The notes below the pieces were generated by a model. The model was not told the origin of the DNA and made no database searches. It saw only the letters and a list, made by a program, of their open reading frames with translations. 64,000 nucleotides of DNA, taken from contig JAHDWP010000004.1 of NCBI GenBank assembly GCA_023382715.1, positions 62,001-126,000 of the forward strand, read 5' to 3'. Source of the DNA: Anaerolineae bacterium (GTDB lineage Bacteria; Chloroflexota; Anaerolineae; Aggregatilineales; Aggregatilineaceae). How positions within the stretch are numbered: the first letter of the stretch is position 1; each line of letters opens with the position of its first letter. Positions 51,706 through 61,063 of the stretch are shown piece by piece. A program made the position numbers and the translations under genes.

Positions 51706-51836
51706 CTTCCCCAGCTTGTGGAGGCAGCGCGATCGGCTGTATCATCGGAGGAATGCCGGGCTGGGAGCGCGCCTGTCCGGGCGCGAGTCTGGCCGACGCT
51801 GATGCCTGAGTCTGGTTTCATCCGAAAGAGGGGGGC

Positions 51837-52988
51837 ATGGGTCGCAAAGGGGCGGTTGTCGCCGGGCACATTTGCCTGGACATCATCCCGCGCATACCGG
51901 GCGGGAATGTGCAGGCGCGCCTGACGCCAGGAACGCTGATTGAAATCGGCCCGGCGTTGCTCTCGACAGGGGGGCTTGTGTCCAACACAGGCTGTAGTCT
52001 GCATACGCTGGGCATTGACACGCGCCTGATGGGCAAGGTGGGCGATGATCCCTTTGGGCGCATCATCCTCGACCTGATCCGCGCCCAGGACGCAGCTCTG
52101 ACCCAGAACATGATCGTTGTCCCCGGCGAAGTCAGCTCGTACACCATCGTGCTCAGCCCGCCGGATGCGGATCGCTCGTTCCTGCACTGTCCGGGGGCCA
52201 ACCACACCTTCGGCGCGGATGACCTGGACTGCGCCACGCTACGCGATGCGCGCCTGTTTCACTTCGGCTACCCGCCCGTCATGGAGCGCATGTATCTGGA
52301 CGATGGTGCGGAGCTGGAGACGATGTTCCGCTGCGCCAGAGAGGCCGGCGTCATCACTTCGCTGGACATGGTCATGCCCGATCCGCAAGGCCCCAGTGGG
52401 CGCGTGGACTGGCGGAGCATCCTGCAGCGCACGCTGCCCCACGTGGACATCTTTCTGCCCAGCCTGGACGAGCTATTGGTGCTGCTGCGCCGCGAGATGC
52501 CTGTGTCTCCCCAGGCCGCCGATGCACTGCTCTCGGAGATGGCCGCGCAGATGTTGGAGTGGGGCGCGGGCATCGTCGTGCTGAAGCTGGGGGCGCGCGG
52601 CCTGTATCTGCGCATTGGCGAGCGGGGTATCGCGGCCCTGCCAGACGCAGGCTGGCGTGAGCGTGAGCTGTGGGCGCCGTGCTTTGTGCCAGAGCCGCTG
52701 GTCGGCACGACGGGCGCGGGTGACGCGACAATCGCCGGATTCCTGGCGGGTGTGCTGCGCGGCCAGTCCGTCGAGGCTGCGCTGACCAGCGCTGTGGCCG
52801 TTGGCGCGTGCAATGTCGAGGCCGCTGACGCGCTGAGCGGCGTGCGTTCCTGGGACGCGACGCAGGCGCGCGTCGCGGCGGGCTGGGCGCGCCAGGCGGT
52901 GACTGTCGGCGTGCCGGGGTGGGCGTGGGATGCCGGGCACGCGCTCTGGATCGGCCCGCACGATGCATTTCTGCGGAAGCGCGTCTGA
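51837..52988 (+). CDS. PfkB-family carbohydrate kinase
   Basis: 383-residue ribokinase-like enzyme that would phosphorylate a sugar or nucleoside. The N-terminal signature is AGHICLDIIPRIP; the GLVSNTGCSLHTLGIDTRLMGKVGDDPFG block is typical; the anion-hole and catalytic Asp are in GTTGAGDATIAGFLAGVL. The middle DIFLPSLDELLVLL has the NxxE-like sugar-binding position. A somewhat long C terminus (~60 residues beyond the core). ATG follows GAGGGGGGC. Substrate unknown. Confidence 0.9.
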   Translation: MGRKGAVVAGHICLDIIPRIPGGNVQARLTPGTLIEIGPALLSTGGLVSNTGCSLHTLGIDTRLMGKVGDDPFGRIILDLIRAQDAALTQNMIVVPGEVSSYTIVLSPPDADRSFLHCPGANHTFGADDLDCATLRDARLFHFGYPPVMERMYLDDGAELETMFRCAREAGVITSLDMVMPDPQGPSGRVDWRSILQRTLPHVDIFLPSLDELLVLLRREMPVSPQAADALLSEMAAQMLEWGAGIVVLKLGARGLYLRIGERGIAALPDAGWRERELWAPCFVPEPLVGTTGAGDATIAGFLAGVLRGQSVEAALTSAVAVGACNVEAADALSGVRSWDATQARVAAGWARQAVTVGVPGWAWDAGHALWIGPHDAFLRKRV

Positions 52989-53065
52989 ACGAGCGTGCGC
53001 CTGGCTGGTCGGGCGGAGGGCTGCGCGGCGAGTCTGTCGCTTGTGGAGAAAGAATCCGGTAGCTG

Positions 53066-54937
53066 ATGACCCTTGAAATGTGGGTGACTCTGGCTATCCT
53101 GATCGGGGCGATCATCCTCTTCGTCACCGAGTGGTTGCGCGTGGATGTTGTGGCGCTCGGCGTCGTGGTGCTGTTGATGGTCACGGACATCCTGACTGCG
53201 CCGCAGGCCCTGGCGGGCTTCTCCAACCCGGTCGTGCTGATCGTCGCCGCGCTGTTCATTGTGGGGGGCGGCCTGCAACAAACCGGCCTGGTGACAATAG
53301 CCAGCGAGCGCATTCTGGCCATTGCCGGGAGAAGCGAAATCCGCCTGACCATCGTGGTGATGCTGGCGGGGGGTGTTCTCTCTGCTTTCATGAGCAATAC
53401 GGGGGCGGTCGCTGTGCTCCTGCCAGCGATTGTCGGCCTGGCCCGCGCGGCGAACATCAGCCCTTCCAAGTTGCTCATCCCGTTGTCGTATGCAGCGCTG
53501 TCGGGCGGCACGGCCACGCTCATCGGCACCACGCCCAATATCATCGTCGCCGACATGCTCCAGGAGCACGGCGAGGAGTCGTTTTACTTCTTCAGCTACA
53601 CGCCGATTGGCCTGCTGATCCTGGCAACCGGGATGATCTTCATGGTTACGGTGGGCCGGCGCATCTTGCCCGACAACAAGCCGGTGGGTGCCTACGAGGA
53701 GCAGGTGCACAGCCCGCGCGAGCTGCTCGACGTTTATCGCCTGCCGGACAACCTGTTCCGGCTGCGCGTCCCGTCAAAGTCCAATCTGGCGAGCCAGACA
53801 TTGGCCGAGGCGCGGCTGGGCGAGAGCTTCGGGCTGATTGTGTTGGATATTCAGCGCCAGCCGCCGCCACAATCGCTCGTCCGCTTCGGCGAGCAGCAAC
53901 TTATCTTGCAGCCCGCGATCGGCACCGTGCATCCCACGCCCGACACGGTGCTGCAGGCCAACGATGTGCTTATTGTGCGGGGCGAGGAAATGGCCGTGCA
54001 CAAGGCGGTCGCTTACTGGCATCTGGCCATGCAGCCGGCGCTGCCCGCCGACGAGCACTCGCTGATCAACCAGGAGGCGGGCATCGCTGAGGTGGTGCTG
54101 CCGCCGCGCTCGTCGCTGATCGGCAAGACGCTGGTGGATGTCCGCTTCGGCTCCACCTACAAGCTGACGGTGCTCAGCCTCGTTCGCCCCGGCGCATCCG
54201 GGCGGCTCGATCTCAAGGCGACGCCGCTCCAGTTCGGCGACATTCTGCTGGTGCAAGGATACTGGCACGATATCCTGGCGCTGCGCCGCAAGCCGCGCGA
54301 TTTTGTGGTGGTGGGCCAGCCAGAGACCATGATCGGCGCGCCGAATCGCCACCGTGCGCCGGTTGCGCTGCTGATCCTGGTCGCGATGCTGGTGGCGCTC
54401 GTCGTTGCGCCCGGCGACGTGGCGATGGTTAGCATGGCCGCCGGGCTGCTGATGGTGCTCGGCGGCTGCCTGAGCATGGACGACGCTTATGAGGCCATCA
54501 ACTGGAAGAGCATTGTGCTCATCGCCGGGATGTTGCCCATGAGCACGGCCTTGCAGCAGGTTGGCCTGGTGGCGCGCTTCGCCCAGGGCCTGACAGATGG
54601 GCTGGGCGGTTTCGGGCCGCTGGTGGTCATGGCCGGGCTGTTCCTGCTGACCGCGCTCTTCACCCAGGTGCTCTCCAACACGGCGACGGCGGTCGTTGTC
54701 GCGCCGATCGCGTTCGCCACTGCGCGCGAGTTGGGCGTGCAGCCCCAGGCGTTTATGATGGCGACGTGCATCGCCGCGTCCATGGCCTTCGCCTCACCCG
54801 TCGGCTCGCCGGTCAATACGCTGGTGATGGGCGCGGGCGGTTACCGTTTCACCGATTATATTCGGACGGGCGTGCCGATGGTGCTCATCATGATGGTCGT
54901 GACGGTGCTGAGCGTCTCGTTGCTCTGGCCGTTTTAG
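53066..54937 (+). CDS. SLC13-family anion transporter with RCK_C domains
   Basis: 623-residue membrane transporter of the DASS/SLC13 group. N-terminal helices with SNTGAVAVLLPAIVGLA and GGTATLIGTTPNIIV (the two SNT/GTxPN-type anion and Na+ motifs), then a soluble stretch (~215-430) with two TrkA_C/RCK_C-like domains (ESFGLIVLDIQRQPP, GSTYKLTVLSLVRPG), then the second helix bundle with SNTATAVVVAPIAFA and SPVGSPVNTLVMGAGGY. Likely imports dicarboxylate, sulfate or similar anions. Followed by an intrinsic terminator. Confidence 0.88.
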   Translation: MTLEMWVTLAILIGAIILFVTEWLRVDVVALGVVVLLMVTDILTAPQALAGFSNPVVLIVAALFIVGGGLQQTGLVTIASERILAIAGRSEIRLTIVVMLAGGVLSAFMSNTGAVAVLLPAIVGLARAANISPSKLLIPLSYAALSGGTATLIGTTPNIIVADMLQEHGEESFYFFSYTPIGLLILATGMIFMVTVGRRILPDNKPVGAYEEQVHSPRELLDVYRLPDNLFRLRVPSKSNLASQTLAEARLGESFGLIVLDIQRQPPPQSLVRFGEQQLILQPAIGTVHPTPDTVLQANDVLIVRGEEMAVHKAVAYWHLAMQPALPADEHSLINQEAGIAEVVLPPRSSLIGKTLVDVRFGSTYKLTVLSLVRPGASGRLDLKATPLQFGDILLVQGYWHDILALRRKPRDFVVVGQPETMIGAPNRHRAPVALLILVAMLVALVVAPGDVAMVSMAAGLLMVLGGCLSMDDAYEAINWKSIVLIAGMLPMSTALQQVGLVARFAQGLTDGLGGFGPLVVMAGLFLLTALFTQVLSNTATAVVVAPIAFATARELGVQPQAFMMATCIAASMAFASPVGSPVNTLVMGAGGYRFTDYIRTGVPMVLIMMVVTVLSVSLLWPF

Positions 54938-55070
54938 GCGCGGCAGCCAATACGTCAGGCAGGCGGCGGGTGCCCGGTGGCTGCGCGTCAGGCAGGCGAA
55001 GCGGCCCGCGCCTATGATGAGACAAACTGCGATGGCTGCTGCCCCCCCACAGCCATCCAGTTGCTCCCCC

Positions 55071-55114
55071 AAGACCAAACGCTTCGCGAACCGAGTGTTT
55101 GGTCTTTTCCTTTT
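55071..55114 (+). terminator. Intrinsic terminator downstream of the SLC13 gene
   Basis: AAGACCAAAC/GTTTGGTCTT, a perfect 10-bp stem, followed by TTCCTTTTG. It may serve both convergent genes; on the minus strand the T tract is absent, so the plus direction fits better. Confidence 0.75.
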
Positions 55115-55132
55115 GATACGGGCGCTGCGGGA

Positions 55133-56275
55133 TCACCGATAGGCTTCTACCGCTTCGACCAACGCCTGGGCTTCGGCCTCGCTGCCGGCGTTGACGCTCA
55201 CAAACATCCCCTGCGGCCCGACCGCCTCTAGAAGAGGGATGACTTCGTGGGGGTGCACGCCTATGGCCTGCACGCTCTTGCCCGCCTTGAGGATGCGCCG
55301 ATAGAGATCGTGCCACAGGGGATCGCCGCCCTGCGGCAGGCTCACCTGGGGCGTCCATTCGATGGCGTCCAGCTCCTCGATCTCCAGCAAGGCGTCCAGG
55401 TGAGGGATGGCCTGGGTGCCGTCCAGGTGAAACAGGGAGTAGTCGAGCCAGGCGCACTGCTCGGTTAGCGCGGGGACGGCGAAGCGCCTGAACATGCGCG
55501 GTGAGATCATGGCGGCGGCGTCGCACTGCACTTTGGCCGTCTTGCCTGGCCCCCAGATGTGAAACGCCGAGAAGACATTGCCGCCCCACGGCTCGCTTAC
55601 GATCTCAAAAAACCGTTCGAAGACCTGGAAGTAGACCTGGTTGATCTCGGCGAGCCGTTCCTGAACACAGTCGGGCCGTTCGATCAGATCGAGGAGAAGG
55701 TGCTGCGGATCGCGCAGCGCCGAGAGGATATCCAGGCCCTCGACCAGATCGGGGATGGTCACCGGGTAGCGCCCCTGGCTGACGCGCACACCTTCTTCGA
55801 GGATCGCTTGCTGGCGCAGAAACCAGGGGTTGTGCGGATCGAAGCGCAGGGGAGGATACGTGTCTGGGTCGCTGATGCACGGGTGGTACCAGACGGTGTC
55901 GAGGGCGAATTCCGGCTCGGCTCCCAGGAAAGTCGCCAGGTTACCCGGCCCCAGGTGGGTGTCGTAGTGGGGGAACGCTTCCCCCGCGAAATAGATGCCG
56001 TCCAGGCAGCGTTCAGCGCGCCGGGCGCGCCCGACGGGATCGAGCCAGGCCCGTTGCAAGGCCGCCCGGTCGGGATAATCGGCCAGTGTGTCCAGCCCCG
56101 AAAGCAGGTAGAAGAAGGGCGCTTGCTGGTGTTCGATGCTGCCGGGCGCGCTGCTGAGCGGGGCCAGCACGTCCAGCACCAGCCCTTCGTGCTGCCACCA
56201 GGCGATGAAGCGCTCCTGTCGTTTTTTCCAGCCCTCTTCGCCGAATTGATCCCAGATGCCGGTCATGGCGGGCAC
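55133..56275 (-). CDS. Uroporphyrinogen-decarboxylase-like protein
   Basis: About 380 residues of the URO-D superfamily. The core includes FVSVNAGSEAEAQALVEAV at the C terminus, GGNVFSAFHIWGPGK, and HLDGTQAIPHLDALLEI with the conserved D/H region. Start: AGGAGAGG is four to six bases before a GTG at 56275, so this start is preferred over the ATG at 56266 nine bases later; a longer in-frame ORF reaching 56563 covers repeat DNA and is not used. Members of this family include haem enzymes and methyltransferases of corrinoid systems; no corrinoid gene is next to it, so the function is open. Confidence 0.78.
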   Translation of the reverse strand: MPAMTGIWDQFGEEGWKKRQERFIAWWQHEGLVLDVLAPLSSAPGSIEHQQAPFFYLLSGLDTLADYPDRAALQRAWLDPVGRARRAERCLDGIYFAGEAFPHYDTHLGPGNLATFLGAEPEFALDTVWYHPCISDPDTYPPLRFDPHNPWFLRQQAILEEGVRVSQGRYPVTIPDLVEGLDILSALRDPQHLLLDLIERPDCVQERLAEINQVYFQVFERFFEIVSEPWGGNVFSAFHIWGPGKTAKVQCDAAAMISPRMFRRFAVPALTEQCAWLDYSLFHLDGTQAIPHLDALLEIEELDAIEWTPQVSLPQGGDPLWHDLYRRILKAGKSVQAIGVHPHEVIPLLEAVGPQGMFVSVNAGSEAEAQALVEAVEAYR

Positions 56276-56537
56276 GATCCTCTCCTGAAAGTCAGCCGGT
56301 TCAGCGGGGATGATTGTAGCGCCGGGTTCCTTCCCTTTCCAGGCAGCACATGGCGAGGGTGCACGCAAAACCTGCCAGGAGGGGCGCTGTCCTGCTGCGC
56401 CCCCCTTGACCTCACCCCCGCCCGGCGAGTCGCTGTCAACCTTTGCACGCACCCCCTCTCTCCCGTGTGTTTGACGGGCACCCTGATCCGGCATTACAAT
56501 CCCCTGTGTCCGCCCGCGCGAAAGGCAGCGATCATTC
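56276..56537. other. Divergent intergenic region with MITE-like copy C
   Basis: Holds the repeat at 56370-56448. No other structure recognised. Confidence 0.6.
56370..56448 (-). repeat. MITE-like repeat, short copy C
   Basis: Keeps both termini of copies A and B (ACCTGCCAGG and TGTCAACCTTTG) but lacks about 50 bases of the middle, as in an internally deleted element. Confidence 0.65.
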
Positions 56538-57446
56538 GTGCAGCATTTCCAGCGTATTGGCATCCTGGCTCACCCCCTGCGACCGGCCACCGTACCCCTG
56601 GCGCAAGAGGTGACTCGTTTTCTGGAGAAGCGTGAAGTTGCCGCGTGGATGCGCGCGTCGTGGGAAGCCCCTGATGCGCGCGCGCTGGTGCCTGGCTCCG
56701 ACCTGGTCATTGCCATTGGCGGCGATGGCGCGATGCTGCGCGCGGCCCGCGTCTGTGCGCCGCACGACGTGCCGGTGCTGGGCATCAACACGGGTCATCT
56801 CGGCTTTCTGACCGAGATCAACCCGGAGGAATGGCCGCAGGGCCTGCAGGCGTTGCTCGACGGGCGCTTCTGGATCGAGGAGCGCATGATGATCCGCTGT
56901 GCGGTGCGCCGTGACGGGGTGACCATTGTCGAGAGCGAGGCGCTCAACGATGTGGTCATCAGCCGCGGCACCATCGCCAAGCTGGTGCAGTTGGAGACGT
57001 ACATTGACGGCGGCTGGGCGACCACTTACTACTGCGATGGCCTGATCGTCGCCACGCCCACCGGCTCGACAGCCTACGCGCTGGCCGTCGGCGGCCCCAT
57101 CCTGCCGCCGGAGCTGAAGAACATCCTGGTCGCACCGGTTGCGCCGCACCTGAGCATGGATCGTCCGATGGTGCTTTCGCAGGGGGCGACGGTGGAAGTG
57201 ATCGTTGTCGCGCCGCACGCCGCCGCCGAGGTCGTCCTGACCGTAGACGGCGAGCTGCTGACGAGCATGGAGGCGTCCGACCAGGTGGTGATCGCTGCCA
57301 GCGACAGCATCAGCCGGTTCGTGCGCCTGCGCGAGCGCAACTACTTCTTCCGCTCGCTGCTGGATCGCCTGGAGCCGCGCGTGCCGTCGCGCCCTGGCCG
57401 GAACCAGGTGGGCAACAAACCGGAATCAGGCCAGAATCTGCCATGA
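56538..57446 (+). CDS. nadK: NAD kinase
   Basis: Makes NADP from NAD, 302 residues. Motifs: GGDG in LVIAIGGDGAMLRAAR, NTGHLGFLTEI, NDVVISRG and TPTGSTAYALAVGGPIL. The C terminus RERNYFFRSLLDRL is typical. GTG start. Its neighbours downstream are a zinc-finger membrane protein and recN; in many bacteria the nadK-recN interval instead holds argR. Confidence 0.95.
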   Translation: MQHFQRIGILAHPLRPATVPLAQEVTRFLEKREVAAWMRASWEAPDARALVPGSDLVIAIGGDGAMLRAARVCAPHDVPVLGINTGHLGFLTEINPEEWPQGLQALLDGRFWIEERMMIRCAVRRDGVTIVESEALNDVVISRGTIAKLVQLETYIDGGWATTYYCDGLIVATPTGSTAYALAVGGPILPPELKNILVAPVAPHLSMDRPMVLSQGATVEVIVVAPHAAAEVVLTVDGELLTSMEASDQVVIAASDSISRFVRLRERNYFFRSLLDRLEPRVPSRPGRNQVGNKPESGQNLP

Positions 57447-57488
57447 AGCAGCCCGGCCAGGATACACTCTCGAAGCGACCGAATCTCT

Positions 57489-58004
57489 ATGACGACACCA
57501 GACCAGCTTGAAGTAATTGAGGACGGTACCGACGCCGCCGACGAGACGCTTTACTGCACGGTGCATCCCACCGTGGCCACCCACCTGCGCTGCAACCGCT
57601 GCGGTCGCCCGATGTGCACGCGCTGCGCGGTCAAGACGCCGGTGGGCTATCGCTGCCGCGAGTGCGTGCGCTCGCAGCAGGACAAGTTCTTCGACGCGCA
57701 AGCGCTCGACTACCTGATCGCCGGCGCAGTCAGCCTGGTGATCAGCTTCTTCGCCGCCCTGGTGGTGGCTCGCCTGGGCTGGTTTCTGTTCGCCTTCTTC
57801 CTGTCGCCGGCGGCGGGCGGGTTGATCGGTCGCGTCGTGTGGCGGCTCACCGGCAAGCGGCGCGGGCGCTACACGGCAATTGTTGTCGGCGCCAACGTGA
57901 TCCTGGGGGCGCTGCCCTTCTTCATGCTCAACCCCCTGGCGATTGGCATCTACCTGTTCATGGCGACCGGTGCGGCGGTCGCGCAGTTCCGGCTGCACCT
58001 GTGA
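57489..58004 (+). CDS. B-box-type zinc-finger membrane protein
   Basis: 171 residues, not assigned to a characterised protein. N-terminal metal site with Cys/His pairs: YCTVHPTVATHLRCNRCGRPMC, then TRCAVKTPVGYRCREC, the B-box pattern of bacterial membrane proteins. The rest has about three hydrophobic helices (YLIAGAVSLVISFFAALVVA, FLFAFFLSPAAGGLIGRVV, GANVILGALPFFMLNPLAI). Probably a small membrane regulator. Between nadK and recN with 42- and 48-base gaps, so one transcript is likely. Confidence 0.82.
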   Translation: MTTPDQLEVIEDGTDAADETLYCTVHPTVATHLRCNRCGRPMCTRCAVKTPVGYRCRECVRSQQDKFFDAQALDYLIAGAVSLVISFFAALVVARLGWFLFAFFLSPAAGGLIGRVVWRLTGKRRGRYTAIVVGANVILGALPFFMLNPLAIGIYLFMATGAAVAQFRLHL

Positions 58005-58052
58005 TTGCGGCGCTCAGTCGCCGCGCAGACGACGAGGCAGCGAGGCACGCCT

Positions 58053-59798
58053 ATGCTCCTAGAACTGCGGATCAAGGACTTCGCCATCATTGACGAGCTG
58101 GCGCTGCGCCTGGACCCCGGCTTCCTGGTCATCACCGGCGAGACGGGCGCGGGCAAGTCCATCATCGTGGACGCGGTGAGCCTGCTGCTGGGCGAGCGCT
58201 CGGATGCGACGCTGGTGCGCGCCGGCGCGGATCGTGCGGTGGTTGAGGGGACATTCGCCGTGCCCAAGGCCATCCGCTCGGCGCTCAGCGCGATCCTGGC
58301 CCGCGAAGGGCTGGAGGGCGAGTCCGGGGAGGAAGTGCTGCTCTCGCGCGAGGTGCGCGCCAACGGGCGCAGCCAGGCCCGCATCAACGGCAGCCTGTGC
58401 AACCTGGCTGTCTACCGCGAAGTGGGGGCGCTGCTGGTGGACATTCACGGGCAGAGCGAGCACCTGTCGCTGCTGCGCCCCGCCGAGCATCTCTATCTGC
58501 TGGATCGCTACGCCGGGCTGGACGAGGCGCGGGCGGCGGTGAGCGCGCTGACCCGTCGGCTGGCGGGCGTGCGCGGCGAGATCAAGGGGCTGCTCACCGA
58601 CGAGGCGGCGCTCGCCCGGCGGGTGGACATGCTCCAATACCAGGTGGACGAGATTCGCGCCGCCGATCCTCGCCCTGAAGAAGAGGAAGAGCTTCGCCAG
58701 GAGCGCAATCGCCTGGTCAACGTGGAGAAGATCGCTGAGTTGGCTGCCGAGGCGCAGCTTGCCCTCAACGGCGACCTGGCCGATCTCTCCGGCGCGGAAG
58801 ACCTGCTGGGCCAGGTGGCCATTGTGCTGACGAAGCTGGCCCGGCTGGACGCGACGGCGCAGGAATACGCCGACCTCGCCGAGACGCTGAGCGTGCAGAG
58901 CGCGGAGCTTTCCCGCTCCATCCGCGCCTATCGCGACGGCCTGGAGTTCGACCCGCGCCGCCTCAATGAGATCGAGGAGCGCCTGGAGGTGCTGACCCGC
59001 CTCAAGCGCAAGTATGGCGGCTCGCTGGAAGCTGTGCTGGACTACGCCGCGCGCGCCCAGGCAGAGCTGGACTCGATCACCCACAGCGAAGAGCGGCTGG
59101 CCGGGCTGCGCGCCGAGGAAGACCGCTTGCTGCGCCAGATCGGGGACGGGGCGGCCCGGCTGAGCCAGGGTCGCCAGGAAGCCGCTGCTCACCTCACCGA
59201 GCGTATCATCGCCGAGCTGGGCGATCTGCGCATGGAGCGCGCCCGCTTCGAAGTCGTCTTCGAGCATCAGGACGACCCGGACGGCTGCTACGTGGGCGAG
59301 CGCCGCCTGGCCTTCGACGCGACCGGCGTTGACCGGCTGGAGTTTTATCTGGCGGCCAACGTGGGCGAGCCGCCGCGCCCGCTGGCGAAGGTCGCTTCTG
59401 GCGGCGAGACGGCGCGCATTATGCTGGCGCTGAAGAGCGTGCTCTCGCGCGCCGACCAGGTGCCCACGCTGATCTTCGACGAGATCGATCAGGGCATCGG
59501 TGGGCGGCTGGGCGCGGTCGTCGGGCATAAGCTGTGGGGCCTCTCCGACGCGCATCAGGTGCTTGTGGTCACTCACCTGGCGCAGCTTGCCGGCTTCGGC
59601 GACGCCCATTACCGGGTGAGCAAGCTCGTGCAGGGCAGCCGCACCGTGACGCGCGTGCAGCGCCTCGACGATCAGGGCCGCGTGGACGAGCTGGCCGAGA
59701 TGCTCGGCGCGGAGACGACCAGCGCCCGCCAGAGCGCCTACGACATCCTCATGCTGGCCCGCCGCGCCAAAGAGGGCCGCCGCCTGGAAACAGTCTGA
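58053..59798 (+). CDS. recN: DNA repair protein RecN
   Basis: SMC-like ATPase for double-strand break repair, 581 residues. Walker A GETGAGKSI (about 29-37) after LLELRIKDFAIIDEL, a central coiled-coil region (~170-370), the signature VASGGETARIMLALK and Walker B PTLIFDEIDQGIGGR. ATG at 58053 is preferred: the start is immediately followed by the conserved LLELRIKDFAII; an in-frame start at 58005 overlaps the preceding gene end by 0 bases but adds 16 unrelated residues. Confidence 0.95.
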   Translation: MLLELRIKDFAIIDELALRLDPGFLVITGETGAGKSIIVDAVSLLLGERSDATLVRAGADRAVVEGTFAVPKAIRSALSAILAREGLEGESGEEVLLSREVRANGRSQARINGSLCNLAVYREVGALLVDIHGQSEHLSLLRPAEHLYLLDRYAGLDEARAAVSALTRRLAGVRGEIKGLLTDEAALARRVDMLQYQVDEIRAADPRPEEEEELRQERNRLVNVEKIAELAAEAQLALNGDLADLSGAEDLLGQVAIVLTKLARLDATAQEYADLAETLSVQSAELSRSIRAYRDGLEFDPRRLNEIEERLEVLTRLKRKYGGSLEAVLDYAARAQAELDSITHSEERLAGLRAEEDRLLRQIGDGAARLSQGRQEAAAHLTERIIAELGDLRMERARFEVVFEHQDDPDGCYVGERRLAFDATGVDRLEFYLAANVGEPPRPLAKVASGGETARIMLALKSVLSRADQVPTLIFDEIDQGIGGRLGAVVGHKLWGLSDAHQVLVVTHLAQLAGFGDAHYRVSKLVQGSRTVTRVQRLDDQGRVDELAEMLGAETTSARQSAYDILMLARRAKEGRRLETV

Positions 59799-59819
59799 AC
59801 CGCGCTCCGGGCGGGAAGC

Positions 59820-59852
59820 GACTTCCGAAGTCTGCGAGGACTCCAAGAGTCC
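59820..59852. repeat. ACTTCCGAAGT-family palindrome, degenerate copy
   Basis: ACTTCCGAAGTCTGCGAGGA plus CTCCAAGAGTCC, 22 bases after the recN stop. Confidence 0.55.
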
Positions 59853-59938
59853 GATTTGCGATCTGCCCCAGCACTAACCAGTCACCCCGCGTTTATGCTA
59901 GAGTCTGATCTGACACGCATGAAGGGGAAACACAGCGC

Positions 59939-61009
59939 ATGACTCCGTCCCTGAGCCTGCAAGCTCAGCTCGACCGCATGACCATGCCCGGCGCGCTGGT
60001 CGAAGTGGTGGATGCCGAGCAAAAGAAGATTCGCTGCCTGGCCTGCGGTCATCGCTGCCTGCTCAAGGACGGGCGACGCGGCATCTGCCAGGTGCGCTTC
60101 AACGACGGGGGGATGCTGCGCGTGCCGCATAACTACGTGGGCGCGCTGCAGATTGACCCGGTTGAAAAGAAGCCGTTCTTCCACGTCGCGCCGGGGCAGT
60201 CCGTCCTCAGCTTCGGGATGCTGGGCTGCGACTTCCGCTGTAGCTATTGCCAGAACTGGGAGATCTCGCAGGCGCTGCGCGATGAGGCCGCCGGGCGCAG
60301 CTTCACCCCGATCACCGCCGAGGAGCTGATCGCGCTGGGCAGGGCACGCCGCACGCGCGCCGTGGCCAGCACGTACAACGAGCCGCTGATCACCACCGAG
60401 TGGGCGGTCGAGGTCTTCAAGCGGGCGAAGACGGCGGGGATGCTGACCCTGTACGTCTCCAACGGCAACGGCACGCCCGAAGTGATCGAATACCTCAGGC
60501 CCTGGCTGGATGGCTACAAGATCGATCTCAAGACGATGCAGGATGCGCACTACCGCCGCGAGCTAGGGGGCGTGCTCCAGCACGTGCTGGATACGATCAG
60601 GTGGGTGCACGAGGCGGGCATCTGGCTGGAGGTGCTGACGCTGGTCGTGCCCGGCTTCAACGACAGCAGCGACGAGCTGTGGGACGCGGCCCGCTTCATT
60701 CGCGAAGTGTCGCCGGACATCCCCTGGCATGTCACCGCTTTCCATCCTGACTACAAGATGACCGATCGCGACCGCACGCCCGCCGAGACTCTGGCGCGCG
60801 CTGCCGAGATCGGCTGTGAGGCTGGGCTGCGCTACGTGTATTCGGGCAACCTGCCGGGGCGCACCGGGGATTGGGAAGATACGCGCTGTCCTGGCTGTGG
60901 CGAGACGCTCATCCGCCGGCGCGGCTTCCTGGTGATGGAGAATCGCCTGTCGGCGTCGGGCGGAGTATGCCCTGGTTGCGGCACGGCGATCCCTGGCATC
61001 TGGCGCTGA
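59939..61009 (+). CDS. amrS: AmmeMemoRadiSam-system radical SAM enzyme
   Basis: Radical SAM protein of 356 residues with the CxxxCxxC cluster motif C97-DFR-C101-SY-C104. A first cysteine set (CLACGHRC, then C50) and a C-terminal set (CPGCGETLI, CPGCGTAIPG) may bind further metal. YVSNGNGTPEVIEYLRPWLDGYKIDLK is the conserved AmrS block. The companion AMMECR1 and Memo genes are not adjacent, so its partner here is unknown. GGGG-containing ribosome site ~12 bases before the ATG. Confidence 0.9.
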   Translation: MTPSLSLQAQLDRMTMPGALVEVVDAEQKKIRCLACGHRCLLKDGRRGICQVRFNDGGMLRVPHNYVGALQIDPVEKKPFFHVAPGQSVLSFGMLGCDFRCSYCQNWEISQALRDEAAGRSFTPITAEELIALGRARRTRAVASTYNEPLITTEWAVEVFKRAKTAGMLTLYVSNGNGTPEVIEYLRPWLDGYKIDLKTMQDAHYRRELGGVLQHVLDTIRWVHEAGIWLEVLTLVVPGFNDSSDELWDAARFIREVSPDIPWHVTAFHPDYKMTDRDRTPAETLARAAEIGCEAGLRYVYSGNLPGRTGDWEDTRCPGCGETLIRRRGFLVMENRLSASGGVCPGCGTAIPGIWR

Positions 61010-61063
61010 GAGGCCGAGGGGCGATAACTGGGTCTGGGGTTCGAGCAGGGAACGACGCGTATC

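Noticed and set aside
55031-55057. GATGGCTG/CAGCCATC hairpin as a second terminator
   Set aside because: Loop is a run of C and no T tract follows in either direction; the hairpin at 55071 explains termination better.
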